From: Euprymna scolopes
Lineage: Eukaryota; Mollusca; Cephalopoda; Sepiida; Sepiolidae
Direction of reading: 5' to 3'
NCBI GenBank assembly: GCA_024364805.1
Contig: CM044527.1
Location: forward strand, 39,038,990 to 39,074,798
Length of the DNA: 35,809 bases
Part shown: positions 27,736 through 35,809 of the stretch, piece after piece
How the letters are laid out: each line of letters begins with the position of its first letter
Position numbering within the stretch: the stretch's first letter is position 1
Notes under the pieces: generated by a model
The model's database searches: none
What the model was told of the DNA's origin: nothing
Seen by the model: the letters and a program-made list of their open reading frames with translations, nothing else
Translations under genes and position numbers: made by a program

Positions 27736-27894
27736 TCACTGGTCATTTTTCTCAACAATAAAATATATGTCTGTTTTATAAAAACACAATAAATTCATCC
27801 TTTCAGCTAGGTCACCCGCCGCTGCTCGAGCACCCAATCTTCGTGGGAAATCCTTCATGCTTGAAGCAGACTTGTGCCAAGCCCTCATGGATTT

Positions 27895-27970
27895 CTTTGA
27901 AAGGAAACGAGAATGAAAGAAACGAGAACAAAAGAAACGAGAAAGAAAAAATAAAATAAGGGAAAGAAAA
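27895..27970. repeat. Purine-rich imperfect repeat next to a KIF3B exon
   Basis: GAAACGAGAAT, GAAACGAGAAC and GAAACGAGAAAG follow each other at about 15-base spacing, then AAAGAAAAAAAG up to 20 bases before the exon's donor side. On the transcribed strand this is a pyrimidine tract just downstream of the 5' splice site. Confidence 0.75.
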
Positions 27971-27996
27971 AAAGAAAAAGTATCACTGATTCTAAC

Positions 27997-28116
27997 CTTT
28001 TTCAATTTCCTGGTTTTCACTTCAACTTCTTGCTGTAAAGAAGCGTACGTTTCTTGCAGTTCCAAAGCGGTTTCTTCCTTTTGGTCCAATTTCTGCTGCA
28101 TTTCTCGCTCTTTACG
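27997..28116 (-). CDS. KIF3B: KIF3B exon, coiled-coil stalk
   Basis: This 120-base, phase-0 exon encodes 40 residues beginning RKEREMQQKL and ending KTRKLKK. The stretch LQETYASLQQEVEVKTRKLK corresponds to LKETYSSLQQEVDIKTKKLK of vertebrate KIF3B as I remember it. The acceptor is TTTTCTTTTCAG before CGTAAAGAG and the donor is AAAAAG|GTTAGA, a slightly weaker site. High Glu/Lys/Gln content and heptad spacing are as expected for the stalk. An open frame runs past the donor into the intron, but that extension is low-complexity Phe/Ser sequence and is intron. Confidence 0.96.
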
Positions 28117-28359
28117 CTGAAAAGAAAATTTTTTTCTTTTTTAGTCATAGAAAATTTTGAAATCGCATTTGTATATGAATTATAAGTGTTGGACAACAAT
28201 ATATTTTGATTATATGAACCGACTGATTTGATTAGACGCATATATAATTAAGAAACTTTAAGAAATCTTTATTAATTCCATCTGATGCTTTGTTATATAA
28301 AATTTAGGAGCATTAAAACAATTCTCATCTTAAATGTGTAGTTATAATACTACTATCAG

Positions 28360-28720
28360 TGTGGGAATGATTAATCGGAATCGGAAAAATCAGAACTTTT
28401 TGAGGTATCGGAATAGAAAAAAATTTGTGTATTTTCCGATGCCAAAAATGATTCCTTTGTTTATCTTTTTCTTAAATTTTATTTTGTTTATAACAAAATC
28501 TTAGTCTCCTAGTAGTAATAATGAATCAATAAATATTTATTGATTTTAAACTACCAGTAAAACTAAAATCTATAGATCACTTCCCTTCATAAATGCGCTT
28601 TTACGTTTGAGAAAATATATGCACCTTTAACCTGTGTTTTTACAATAATTGGGAAACAACTTTATAGTTAAATATTTAGAGATTTATTAAGAATCGGAAG
28701 CGATAATCATATTGGAAAAA
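28360..28720. repeat. Possible hAT-type terminal sequence relic
   Basis: ATCGGAATCGGAAAAATCAG, GGTATCGGAATAG and later AAGAATCGGAAGCGAT resemble the repeated GGAATCGGAA ends of some hAT MITEs. No clear terminal boundaries or second copy in the window. Confidence 0.3.
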
Positions 28721-29044
28721 TTGAAACAAATAAAAAAAACGTCATGGGGGAAGAACGGGATGTGATGTTATGGCAGATAAATGGGATGAGACGTCATGGC
28801 GGATGAACGGTAGTGGCCGAAAACTGTGTATGTGTGTTTGAAAGTAGTAGCAAGCGTAATGTATGTTTGATAGCATTGCCTGTAATAGAAATAAAAATGA
28901 AAGCAGAAGACAATTCCATTCCAGAATTTTTTTAGAAGATTGATTATTCATGTTATTTGGGTTTTTCGGATTACTGTTCTCTGGATTTGAAAAAGAGTTT
29001 GTAAGAAAATAGTGGCCTACATTTTACGTTCAACTTCAAGATAC

Positions 29045-29650
29045 TAAATATCTTAAAATGATATCTCACTGCTGATGCAATTCTCTACCTATATGAGAAC
29101 CAGGTACATCCAAGGATGGAGTACTGTTGCCACATCAGGGCAGGAGCTTATCTTGCCTTGATAGAGTTCAAAATAGACTTCATAGCATAGTAGGGGATGC
29201 CCTTTTCTCTTCCCTGCAACCTCTTTCTCACAGAAGAGATGTTGCAAGTCTGTCTCTGCTTTATCGTTATTTTCATGGCAAGTGCTCGTCTGGGCTCTGA
29301 TCTATGGTCCCTCCTCGCCAGATTGCACTATCAGTGGTTTCACCCACTCTTTGTCTGTGCCTAGACCTGAGCGTGGGTTCTGTGAGCAAGGTTTCTTTCT
29401 TGGAGTTGTTTGCCTGTGGAGCTGTCTTCTGTTTGCCTGCTTTCCAGCTGACTACAGTATGGTTGTCTTAGGGCCTGATGTGAATGGGTTCTTGATGAGT
29501 CGCTCTACTCAAGTTAACAAATTTCCATTACTAACGATTGTTACGTTGTCCGATTGGCAGCTGTACACTCTTGTCCTTGAGTGGCCTCTGAGCCTTGATG
29601 AGTGGTAATGCCTATGTAAAAAAACAAAAACAAAACGAAAAAAAAAAAAC
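29045..29650 (+). mobile_element. LINE (second jockey-like family), 3' part
   Basis: Translation in changing frames gives LTADAILYLYENQVHPRMEY followed by CCHIRAG, then PLSHRRDVASLSLLYRYFHG-like residues, and SDLWSLLARLH or TISGFTHSLSVPRPERGFCE depending on frame. The order is that of the C-terminal LINE region at 23200-23600, but residues differ, so it is another family. A noncoding end reads TGTACACTCTTGTCCTTGAG, TGGCCTCTGAGCCTTGATGA and GTGGTAATGCC, then an A-rich tail at 29620-29650. Confidence 0.75.
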
Positions 29651-29654
29651 AAAC

Positions 29655-29815
29655 AAGTTCTTGATGAACCATCCCCTAAGTAATCCTATTTACAAAATTT
29701 ACACTACCTACGATTACTACGCTATAATCCCATTGACTAATGTACACCCATTAACCCTTATCCTCGAGTGGCCTCTGGGCCTTGATAAGTGGTGACTCCT
29801 TTGTTAAAAAAAAAA
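29655..29815 (+). mobile_element. LINE 3' terminus, second tandem copy
   Basis: GTTCTTGATGAACCATCCCC, CTACCTACGATTACTACGC, TCCTCGAGTGGCCTCTGGGC and CTTGATAAGTGGTGACTCC match 29490-29615, and end in an A run at 29806. Heavily 5'-truncated copy of the same family, inserted in the tail of the first. Confidence 0.8.
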
Positions 29816-30651
29816 GGTCTAATCAATAATAATATCATATCTCTCTTGTGCATGTAATTTTTATTATGTTTTTTTTTTTCGATCTTTCTTTTTTTTTTTT
29901 ATTTAATAATCATTGAAAAGTTTTTTTTAGTTTTATTTTAATCAAGAATTATTAAAATTAATTTTATTTATTATTTATTTTTTTAATTTTGTTATTAAAT
30001 CTGCAAATAAAGACTAATTGTATTATTTTTATCTTTTATAATTTTGTTAAATTTTATTGTATATTTTTCAATAATGTCCTTTTCTTATATTTTATTTCAA
30101 TAAATCGCTTCACCATAGAAATAGTGAAGAACAATAAAAGTGAAGAAACTGATCTGCCTTGTCATAGCTTCCGGTAGCAGACATGCTGGAAGTTAGGAAG
30201 TATGTTAGCTGACTATAACCTATTTTCTTCTACTCCACTTGGAATTAAAAAAAAAAAAAAACCCAATTTCGATTGATTAAAGCCAAGATTGAGATTGTCA
30301 GAAATGATTGAAACTTTTTTCAGTTTTCCTGCTCCCTCGCCCCCTCCCCCCTTTCTAAAATTCAATAACTCTTACACACACAATAGAAATACTGAAGAAC
30401 AATAAAAATGAAGGAACTCAAGCGATGATAACGATTTTGAAAAAAATATTTCGCGTAGGTCTTTTTTTACGTCAACCCCCAACTATCATCACCATCACCT
30501 CACCGGGGTTCCAAAATCGACCTGCCCTAGTGGTGCAATTGTTTCCCAATACATCGATCAAAATGTTTTGTGAGAATAACATTCAAAATGTAAACAGTAG
30601 TCGAAAGAATACAAATTATTAATCATCCAAAAAATTTCCAAACGTGCTTAC
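29816..30651. other. AT-rich intron with homopolymers, nothing recognised
   Basis: T runs at 29870-29900 and 29924, A run at 30248, C-rich patch at 30335-30350. A duplicated AGTGAAGAACAATAAAAGTGA-type stretch occurs at 30123 and, diverged, at 30391. No coding similarity. Confidence 0.5.
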
Positions 30652-30756
30652 CTTTTGTTCAGCAATTTCTTTTTGACGTTGTTCGAGTGCTCTTTGTTGC
30701 TCATTGGTGTGGTCCACAATGTTTTTTCCTCCCATCAGCAGTTTGCTTTCCAGAGC
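30652..30756 (-). CDS. KIF3B: KIF3B exon, coiled-coil stalk (first exon in window)
   Basis: This 105-base exon encodes 35 residues in phase 0, beginning [10 protein letters not shown] and containing [13 protein letters not shown], then ending KEIAEQK. Human KIF3B, from memory, has [21 protein letters not shown] at this place, so the match is nearly residue for residue. The acceptor is TTTGTAG before GCTCTGG and the donor is AAG|GTAAGC, both good consensus on the minus strand. The segment is heptad-rich and belongs to the stalk through which KIF3B pairs with KIF3A. The preceding intron runs past 35809, so the motor head and neck are not here. It lies 2.5 kb upstream of the next exon. Confidence 0.96.
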
Positions 30757-30810
30757 CTACAAATATAACACAGAAAACGATATATAATATATCTGCATTA
30801 TAATCAGCAG

Positions 30811-30985
30811 GGTTAGAAAAAATTAGCATAAATCACTAATTAATGGGCAGGTTGGTTGGTTGCATCATAAATCCCTAGAACTTTTCATTTTATCTAGATC
30901 AGCATTTCTAAATATTTCTACCCTTGTGAAACCTTTAAAATAAATTACATATCTCCAGGAACCCATTCTCAAAAGAAAAATTATA
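30811..30985 (+). repeat. Direct duplication flanking a LINE, left copy
   Basis: AAATTAGCATAAATCACTAA, GGTTGGTTGCATCATAAATC, CTAGAACTTTTCATTTTATC and CCTTGTGAAACCTTTAAAAT recur at 32410-32575 with few changes. The block ending in a CTTGTGGAACCC phrase resembles a hAT-type end. It starts 55 bases upstream of the KIF3B exon acceptor. Confidence 0.85.
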
Positions 30986-31005
30986 TACTATACCTTCTTT
31001 AAAAA

Positions 31006-32232
31006 TTTTTTTTATTTTTTTATTACATTTTCACCCCAAACAAGGCACATTGCCACTGTAGTTTTGGGGCAGCAACTACTGGGGCACTATGTTGGGATTT
31101 GGGTAGCAAGATGTCGGTTCACGTTACACTTAAACTTCTGCATGTCAGTACAGTTGGGGAAGCAGGGACCTGGAATGGAATTCCAAAGTCTAGCAGTCCT
31201 GGGGAAGAAACTACTGGAGTAGAAAGATCTTCTACATCTAGGGATCTCTACTGTGTGGGGGTGGTATTTAGCTGCCTGTCGGGTTTGTCGAGGGTGTCTA
31301 CGTCGTGGGGGCACAAGTGTCTGCAGTTCGTCAGAGCATTCACCATTAAAATACTTGTAGAACAGGCAGAGGGATGCAACGTTTCATCGATGGGACAGAG
31401 GCTGAAGCTTAGATGCCAGTTCAGGGCCTATCAGATTGGCGACTTTCTTTTAAACCTTGTCTAGGAGCGAGAGACTAGCAGCAGATGCACCAGCCCCAAT
31501 GTGACAGCAATACTCCATACATAGGCGAATGGTGGCCTTATAGAGGGTACAGGATACTTTCAGGTGTCAGTAGTTTTCTAGCACAGTAGAGAGAGCCTAC
31601 CTTCTTCGCAGCGGCCCTGACAATGTTTTCAATATAATTGTTCCAACTCATGTTTCCTGTGAACGTTAGGCCAAGCAGTTTGAAAGATGTACTCTCAGAC
31701 AGGGAGTCACTGGCCATTGCTATTGGTGGCAGAGAAGGTTTCTTGTAATTATTGAAGGAAACCAGTTTAGTCTTGGCAGCATTGAATGTGACCATCCATT
31801 TTTATCCCCATTCCACTACAGATTGGAGGTCATCCTCTAGTGTTTTTGCCATTTCTTTAGTTATGTGTTCATTTGTTTTCCTGTCATGCCTGTTATAGAG
31901 TGTGGTGTCATCAGCATATATACCCATCTCAGAGACAGTTTTATCGGGGAGGTCATTAATAAATATTAGGAACAATAGAGGTCCAGGGATAGACCCCTGA
32001 GGCACTCCCGCATTTATATCACACTGTTTAGATGTACGACCGTCGAGGATAACCTGGATTTTTCTCTTATCTAAGAAGGATTTAATTATGTTAAGTATTC
32101 TACCAATGATACTGTATGATTTAATTTTCCTGAGTGTACCCTCATGCCATACCCTGTCAAAAGCATTAGCTATATCTAGAGCTACCGCTCTGCCCTCCCC
32201 TGCTTTGTCCAGTGAATGGTATATGGTATACC
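31006..32232 (-). mobile_element. Jockey-type LINE, 1.2 kb copy
   Basis: The minus strand encodes, in order, HSLDKAGEGRAVALDIANAF near 32220 (motif A), GVPQGSIPGPLLFLIFINDL, GIYADDTTLYNRHDRKTNEH at about 31923-31870 with intact YADD (motif C), KEMAKTLEDDLQSVVEWG, KWMVTFNAAKTKLVSF, FKLLGLTFTGNMSWNNYIEN, KLLTPESILYPLYKATI, CLFYKYFNGECSDELQT-like residues, VEIPRCRRSFYSSSFFPRTA and NCTDMQKFKCNVNRHLATQI before a stop. The 3' end is GGGGTGAAAATGTAATAAAA. About four frame breaks; 5'-truncated inside the reverse transcriptase. It is the best-preserved LINE here. Confidence 0.93.
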
Positions 32233-32409
32233 TTTCTCAGAGGTGTTAAAAAAAAAGTGGTAGTAGCAGGGGTTGGGGGGGGGAGATCAAAACAACAGTA
32301 GATAGCCCGGGTAGAGCGAGGTGTTAAAAAAAGAAAAGGAAAAAAAGTGGTTGTTGCATGCATGACACATAATTGAGAAAGCAACACTATACAACACGGA
32401 TTTGAAAGG

Positions 32410-32575
32410 TTGAAAAAATTAGCATAAATCACTTTAATTAATGGTTGGTTGGTTGGTTGCATCATAAATCCCTAGAACTTTTCATTTTATCTAGACCAGC
32501 ATTTCTAAACATTTTTACCCTTGTGGAACCCTTAAAAATAAATTACATATCTCAAGAAACTGCTACCTAAAAAAC
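32410..32575 (+). repeat. Direct duplication flanking a LINE, right copy
   Basis: Same order as 30811-30985. The preceding 32240-32400 holds two copies of a GAGGTGTTAAAAAAA...AAAGTGGTTG-type unit about 85 bases apart and a run of nine or more G. Confidence 0.85.
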
Positions 32576-32680
32576 AAAATTATATCCAATATTTTTCTCA
32601 TTTTCATCATAGTTCACAGGGTAAATATCTTTTTTAAGGCAACTTCTGTGTAAAATTATTTGGTAATGCAAAATATGAAA

Positions 32681-33040
32681 GCTGTTCCAATAGTAAAGCC
32701 CTATTTTTTTTTTACTCAAAAAGTTGAAGAGCTATGAAGACAGGAGATGGTACCATTAAAATGAGAAACCTTCTCTGCTTCAGAATTTATTTTTCTACAT
32801 GGTCACCATCATTCTCAATGCACTTTTACCAAGAATTCAATGATGCATTTCTGTTTCTAATGCATGTCTATGATTAGAACTGTTTTCTGAGAGTCTCACA
32901 CCATCAATATCTGCAACAGAGAGATGAAACTTTTAGGTCATGAATGCATAAGTTCAGTTATTATAACAATACAATTTACAAATCTCTTTGACCATTTGGG
33001 TGAAACAAAAAATAGGAAGCATTACTTTTGAACATCCCTT
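32681..33040 (-). mobile_element. Mariner-derived MITE with transposase remnant
   Basis: Ends are inverted repeats: on the minus strand it starts GGGATGTTCAAAAGTAATGC, TTCCTATTTTTTG and its other end reads, inverted, CTGTTCCAATAGTAAAGCCC, TATTTTTTTTTT. Inside, near 32830-32790, the minus strand encodes KCIENDGDHVEK preceded by W-x, the terminal motif of mariner transposases. The element is about 360 bases, so almost all of the transposase is deleted. It differs from the fragment at 10985. Confidence 0.75.
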
Positions 33041-33059
33041 GTAATATTCATAGTTTAAT

Positions 33060-34085
33060 TTGAAAATTTAGAAAACTGAATGTTATATAATAATTTTTTT
33101 TTTTTTTTCGGAAGCTTTCGTTGTTAAGGCAATTTTTTCAAAGAAGGTTTTGTGTTTTTTTTTTTTTCTTCATTTTGTTAGTAGTATTTAACCCCGTGGG
33201 GTCAACGCCATGTAAAGAGCGAAAAGGTATACATGACATTGCTGACAATTGTTGTAAAGTCTAAATTCATGTGTGTTGCATGGTTGGCGTACAATTTGAA
33301 TAGAGAAACTTGGTCACATCTTTGAAAAAATTATTTTGTAAGTTTAAATTGAAAAATTTAAAGAACAAAATAATGTCATAATTTTTTTTGTTTTTTATTA
33401 AATGAGGAAAATTATTTTTCTGAAGTTTTTATTGTTAAGACAACTTTTTGCGAAAAAGACGTTGGCTTTCATTTTGTTAGTGGTATTTAAATCCATAGTG
33501 TTTGTATAGTTCATCAAGCAGTTTACATTCACACACAAAATAAATCGAAACCGAAACGTAAAAGGTAAACATAAGTAACGAATCTATATAAAAAACAGTG
33601 TATGTATGTATGTATGTGTGAAAATATTTAACTGATAAACTCTTAAACTACTGATCGCATAACACTGAAATTAACAAGAAATAGTAACCATACACCAAGG
33701 ATGATTCATAACAAGTGACATCTTTGTTTGGATGGATGCATAACGCATATGGAAATATGTCCTCAAGTTGAAATGCAAAAATGTTCACTACAACTAGCCG
33801 ACATATTTCTATTACTTTTACGCAAATTCATTAATAGCTTAAAGTGGTTTCATTTCAAATCTTTCTAATCTATCTTGTGAGAACTCAAACGATAGGGAAT
33901 GTGCCAAATGTTTTGGTTTGGATTCTAGCTGATGGCACTCGTTATTTTTTTTAACTTTTGAAATCAGTACTATACATTAGATACAATATAATACTCAATA
34001 GAGAATTGGCTCCAAAATTATAAATACGAAATCTGCATGAATTAAGATATATTTAAACATATTTTATAAACCAGGATACCACTAG
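33060..34085 (-). repeat. 1 kb dispersed repeat, copy B
   Basis: Matches copy A (20083-21105) from ATACATGACATTGCTGACAA through TAAACTCTTAAACTACTGAT to ATATATTTAAACATATTTTA. On the minus strand the inner element starts ACTAGTGGTATCCTGG at 34085. The outer 33060-33580 part precedes it in the same arrangement as in copy A. Confidence 0.85.
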
Positions 34086-34209
34086 TATCATACAAAACTT
34101 ATAAAATAAATGTAAACATAAAAAAAACGGATAATTATTGCATTTAATTATTTATCTTTTACTGTCAATGTTGACAAGAAATGAAAACAAATAATCCAGA
34201 TGAGAATTG

Positions 34210-34549
34210 TTAAAATGTTCTTGATTAATAACAAGGGTATAACCCCAATGATTTGGACAATCTTAGTTATAACTACGCATTAAGACAATCAACCAATGAG
34301 AAGCCTTCGACCTCATTATAAAACATATTGAATTTTGGATGCAAGTCAGTTTCCATCTTGAAACGACTGAACCGGACCATATTGATTCTTCACTGCCATC
34401 TTTGTTCTTAAGAATTACTCAACATTCGAGATGGTGACTGCATTGATTCATTGCCGATTTTATTTACTACCGCCATCTTCGTTCAACATAATGTCTCAAC
34501 ACTAAACAAGAATAGTCGGAATGATCCACATTATGAATCAACATCTTAA
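34210..34549 (+). mobile_element. TTAA-flanked MITE, copy 2
   Basis: Starts TTAAAATGTTC and ends CATCTTAA. The right end reversed, TTAAGATGTTGATTCATAAT then GATCATTCCGACTATTCTT, matches the left end of copy 1 (TTAAGATGTT, ATAATG, ATGATTCCGACAATCTT). About 340 bases, no coding capacity. TTAA at both edges would suit the piggyBac superfamily, which targets TTAA, but the ends are otherwise not typical. Confidence 0.75.
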
Positions 34550-34732
34550 AATGTTTTGGATTTTTTAAGATTGATTATTTCTGTTATTTATAACTTGGAT
34601 ATTATTCTCACAACACAAGAATCTGTAGCATAACAAATATAAGTGTTAAGTAATAATCAGTTTTAAGTGACAGGCTTCATATGGAAGGTTTATTCCTCAA
34701 TGCAGGTGATACTAAAAATACAATTATAAATT

Positions 34733-35525
34733 ACTAGCAGTTCAGTCCGGCTTTGCTCGGGCCCTATGTACTGTTCATAACTTTATATGTAAATATATTT
34801 TAAAAAGTTTGACTCATGTCCAGGTAACCTACATCTAAAATTTCAAGTCTTTAGACCCAAAATTGGTGGAGAAGCTTGGTAGAGTCTGCAAAGGACAACT
34901 CTTAACTTTGACCTCTTGGCAGCCAAAGTTTCGTCCAAAAACTGATTAAAAACCTTGCTGCATGTCTGAATACCCTTTATGTAAAATTTCAAATGTTTTG
35001 ACCCCAAATTAGCTGAATAGTTTGCTAGAGACTGCAAAGGTAAAATCTTTTTAACTGACCCCTTAGCAGCCAAATTTTCGGCCAAAAAAACGATTAAAAA
35101 GTTTGCCCTATGTCTGAATACACTTTGTAAAATTTCAAATGTTTAGATCAAAAATTGGCTGAGTAATTTGATAGACTGCAGAGATCAAATTATTTTTAAC
35201 TTTGACCCTAATTTTGACCTCTTAACATTTGTTTTGGGTTCAAATAAAATTAAAAAGTTAGATCCATGTCCAAGTAACCTACATCTAAAATTTCAAGTGT
35301 TTAGGTCCAAAATTGGTGGAGGAGTTTGGTAGAGTTTTCAAAAGTCAAATCTGTTGAACTTTGACCCCCTTGACGGCCAAATTTTTGTCCGAAAACCAAT
35401 TAAAAAGATTTTTCCAAATCTCCATACCCCTTATGTCAAATCTCGAGTCTGTAGACTGAAAATTGACAGAGTAGTTTGGTAGGGAAATGTAGACAGACAG
35501 ACAATTTCACTTTTATAGATATATA
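34733..35525 (+). mobile_element. CTAG/CCGG-ended element built of about five 150-bp units
   Basis: Starts CTAGCAGTTCAGTCCGGCTT and TGCTCGGG, ends GACAGACAGACAATTTCACT and TTTATAGATATATAGAT. Between them AAATTTCAAGTCTTTAGACC-like text recurs near 34837, 34982, 35129, 35286 and 35436, each followed by an AAAATTGG-type block and a CTTTGACCCCTTGGC-type block, at spacing 145-157. The units have diverged from one another. No coding sequence. Full-length by the presence of both ends. Confidence 0.85.
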
Positions 35526-35534
35526 GATTTAAGG

Positions 35535-35605
35535 CTTCTACCTGGTCATGTTTGACAAAGTAAAAGCAATCTACCCCCGCAAATTAAATAAGGGGGCGCA
35601 CGTAT
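35535..35605 (+). repeat. SINE family 3 body fragment
   Basis: CTTCTACCTGGTCATGTTTG, AAAGCAATCTACCCCCGC and AAATTAAATAAGGGGGCG follow the body order of the copy at 24365. No head. Confidence 0.55.
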
Positions 35606-35809
35606 AGAAGCAGTACACCCCTATGTAACATTTTTATTTTTGTTTTGTTTAGCAGATTATTATCTAAAAGATTATCATAATAAAAAAATTCAATATTTAA
35701 CATTTTTAAGGGGTACTCCATTTCTAATACAATGTTCTAGTAAATTGATACTCCATTTTGGAAGCGGCAACTTTTTTTAAGTCTAGCCATTTTTTTTTTT
35801 TTTTTTTTT
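35606..35809. other. AT-rich end of window, in intron
   Basis: Ends in a T run of 19. TAAATTGATACTCCATTTTG near 35742 resembles ATAAATTGATACTTTATTTTG at 4922, a short repeat in the 4893 duplication. No coding sequence. Confidence 0.5.

Larger units (their letters stand above)
10647..30756 (-). other. KIF3B: KIF3B gene, partial (six internal exons and five introns)
   Basis: Six exons read right to left: 30756-30652, 28116-27997, 22220-22102, 15907-15794, 11917-11815, 10786-10647. Introns are about 2.5, 5.8, 6.2, 3.9 and 1.0 kb. Phases are 0, 0, 2, 2 and 0 in order, and the last donor is phase 2. Known of the family: KIF3B pairs with KIF3A and KAP3 to form heterotrimeric kinesin-II, the plus-end motor that carries intraflagellar transport trains into cilia and cargo along axons. 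The pieces cover the end of the coiled-coil stalk and most of the tail. KIF3A is excluded because its stalk has different residues at the [13 protein letters not shown] position. The motor domain lies beyond the right edge. No terminal exon was recognised to the left. Confidence 0.95.

Noticed and set aside
27736-27996. Longer KIF3B exon following the open frame past the donor
   Set aside because: The next exon starts in matching phase with the donor at 27997, and the extension is low-complexity and unlike KIF3B.
1-35809. CRISPR array, bacterial operon or toxin-antitoxin system
   Set aside because: The DNA is animal, with spliced exons. The tandem repeats have no spacers of uniform length.

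Overview
This is AT-rich animal genomic DNA with one recognisable host gene, lying on the minus strand. Six coding exons of KIF3B, the kinesin-II motor subunit, are spread over about 20 kb (30756 down to 10647). Every splice junction is GT-AG, every reading phase agrees across its junction, and the 233 or so encoded residues align without a gap to what I remember of the coiled coil and C-terminal tail of human KIF3B. The motor-domain exons must lie beyond the right end. I could not find the last coding exon, which must start with one base completing a split codon; it is left of 10647 and perhaps outside the window. The dense mix of 5'-truncated LINEs, tRNA- and 5S-derived SINEs, mariner relics and microsatellites resembles mollusc genomes, probably a cephalopod. 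That is inference from style, not a match I could run.

Layout. 1-2600: simple repeats, a fragment of a CTAG/CCGG-ended repeat and a 1.35 kb element with terminal inverted repeats of about 250 bp. 2600-10600: tandemly duplicated DNA carrying a LINE 3' end and a tRNA-SINE, a 344-bp SINE with a clear target duplication, a 57-bp tandem repeat, a snapback repeat and a 5S-derived SINE. 10647-15907: three KIF3B exons, mariner relics, LINE fragments and a TTAA-flanked MITE. 15907-22220: a reversed 5S-SINE, an RTE-type LINE interrupted by the second 344-bp SINE, another 5S-headed repeat, a 1 kb dispersed repeat and exon 3. 22220-30756: SINEs, a LINE insertion with its empty site alongside, 36-bp tandem repeats, large palindromes, an unexplained GC-richer patch and exons 2 and 1. 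30757-35809: a long jockey-type LINE copy, a mariner-derived MITE, the second 1 kb repeat copy, the second TTAA MITE and an element built of 150-bp units.

The exons are about 2% of the window; almost everything else is intron or downstream DNA filled by transposable elements. I see no operon, CRISPR array or toxin system, and no new protein-coding system. The most informative structures are repeats: 5S-headed SINEs with two different bodies, a repeat superfamily that keeps its ends but not its middle, and duplications that preserve both the filled and the empty insertion site.
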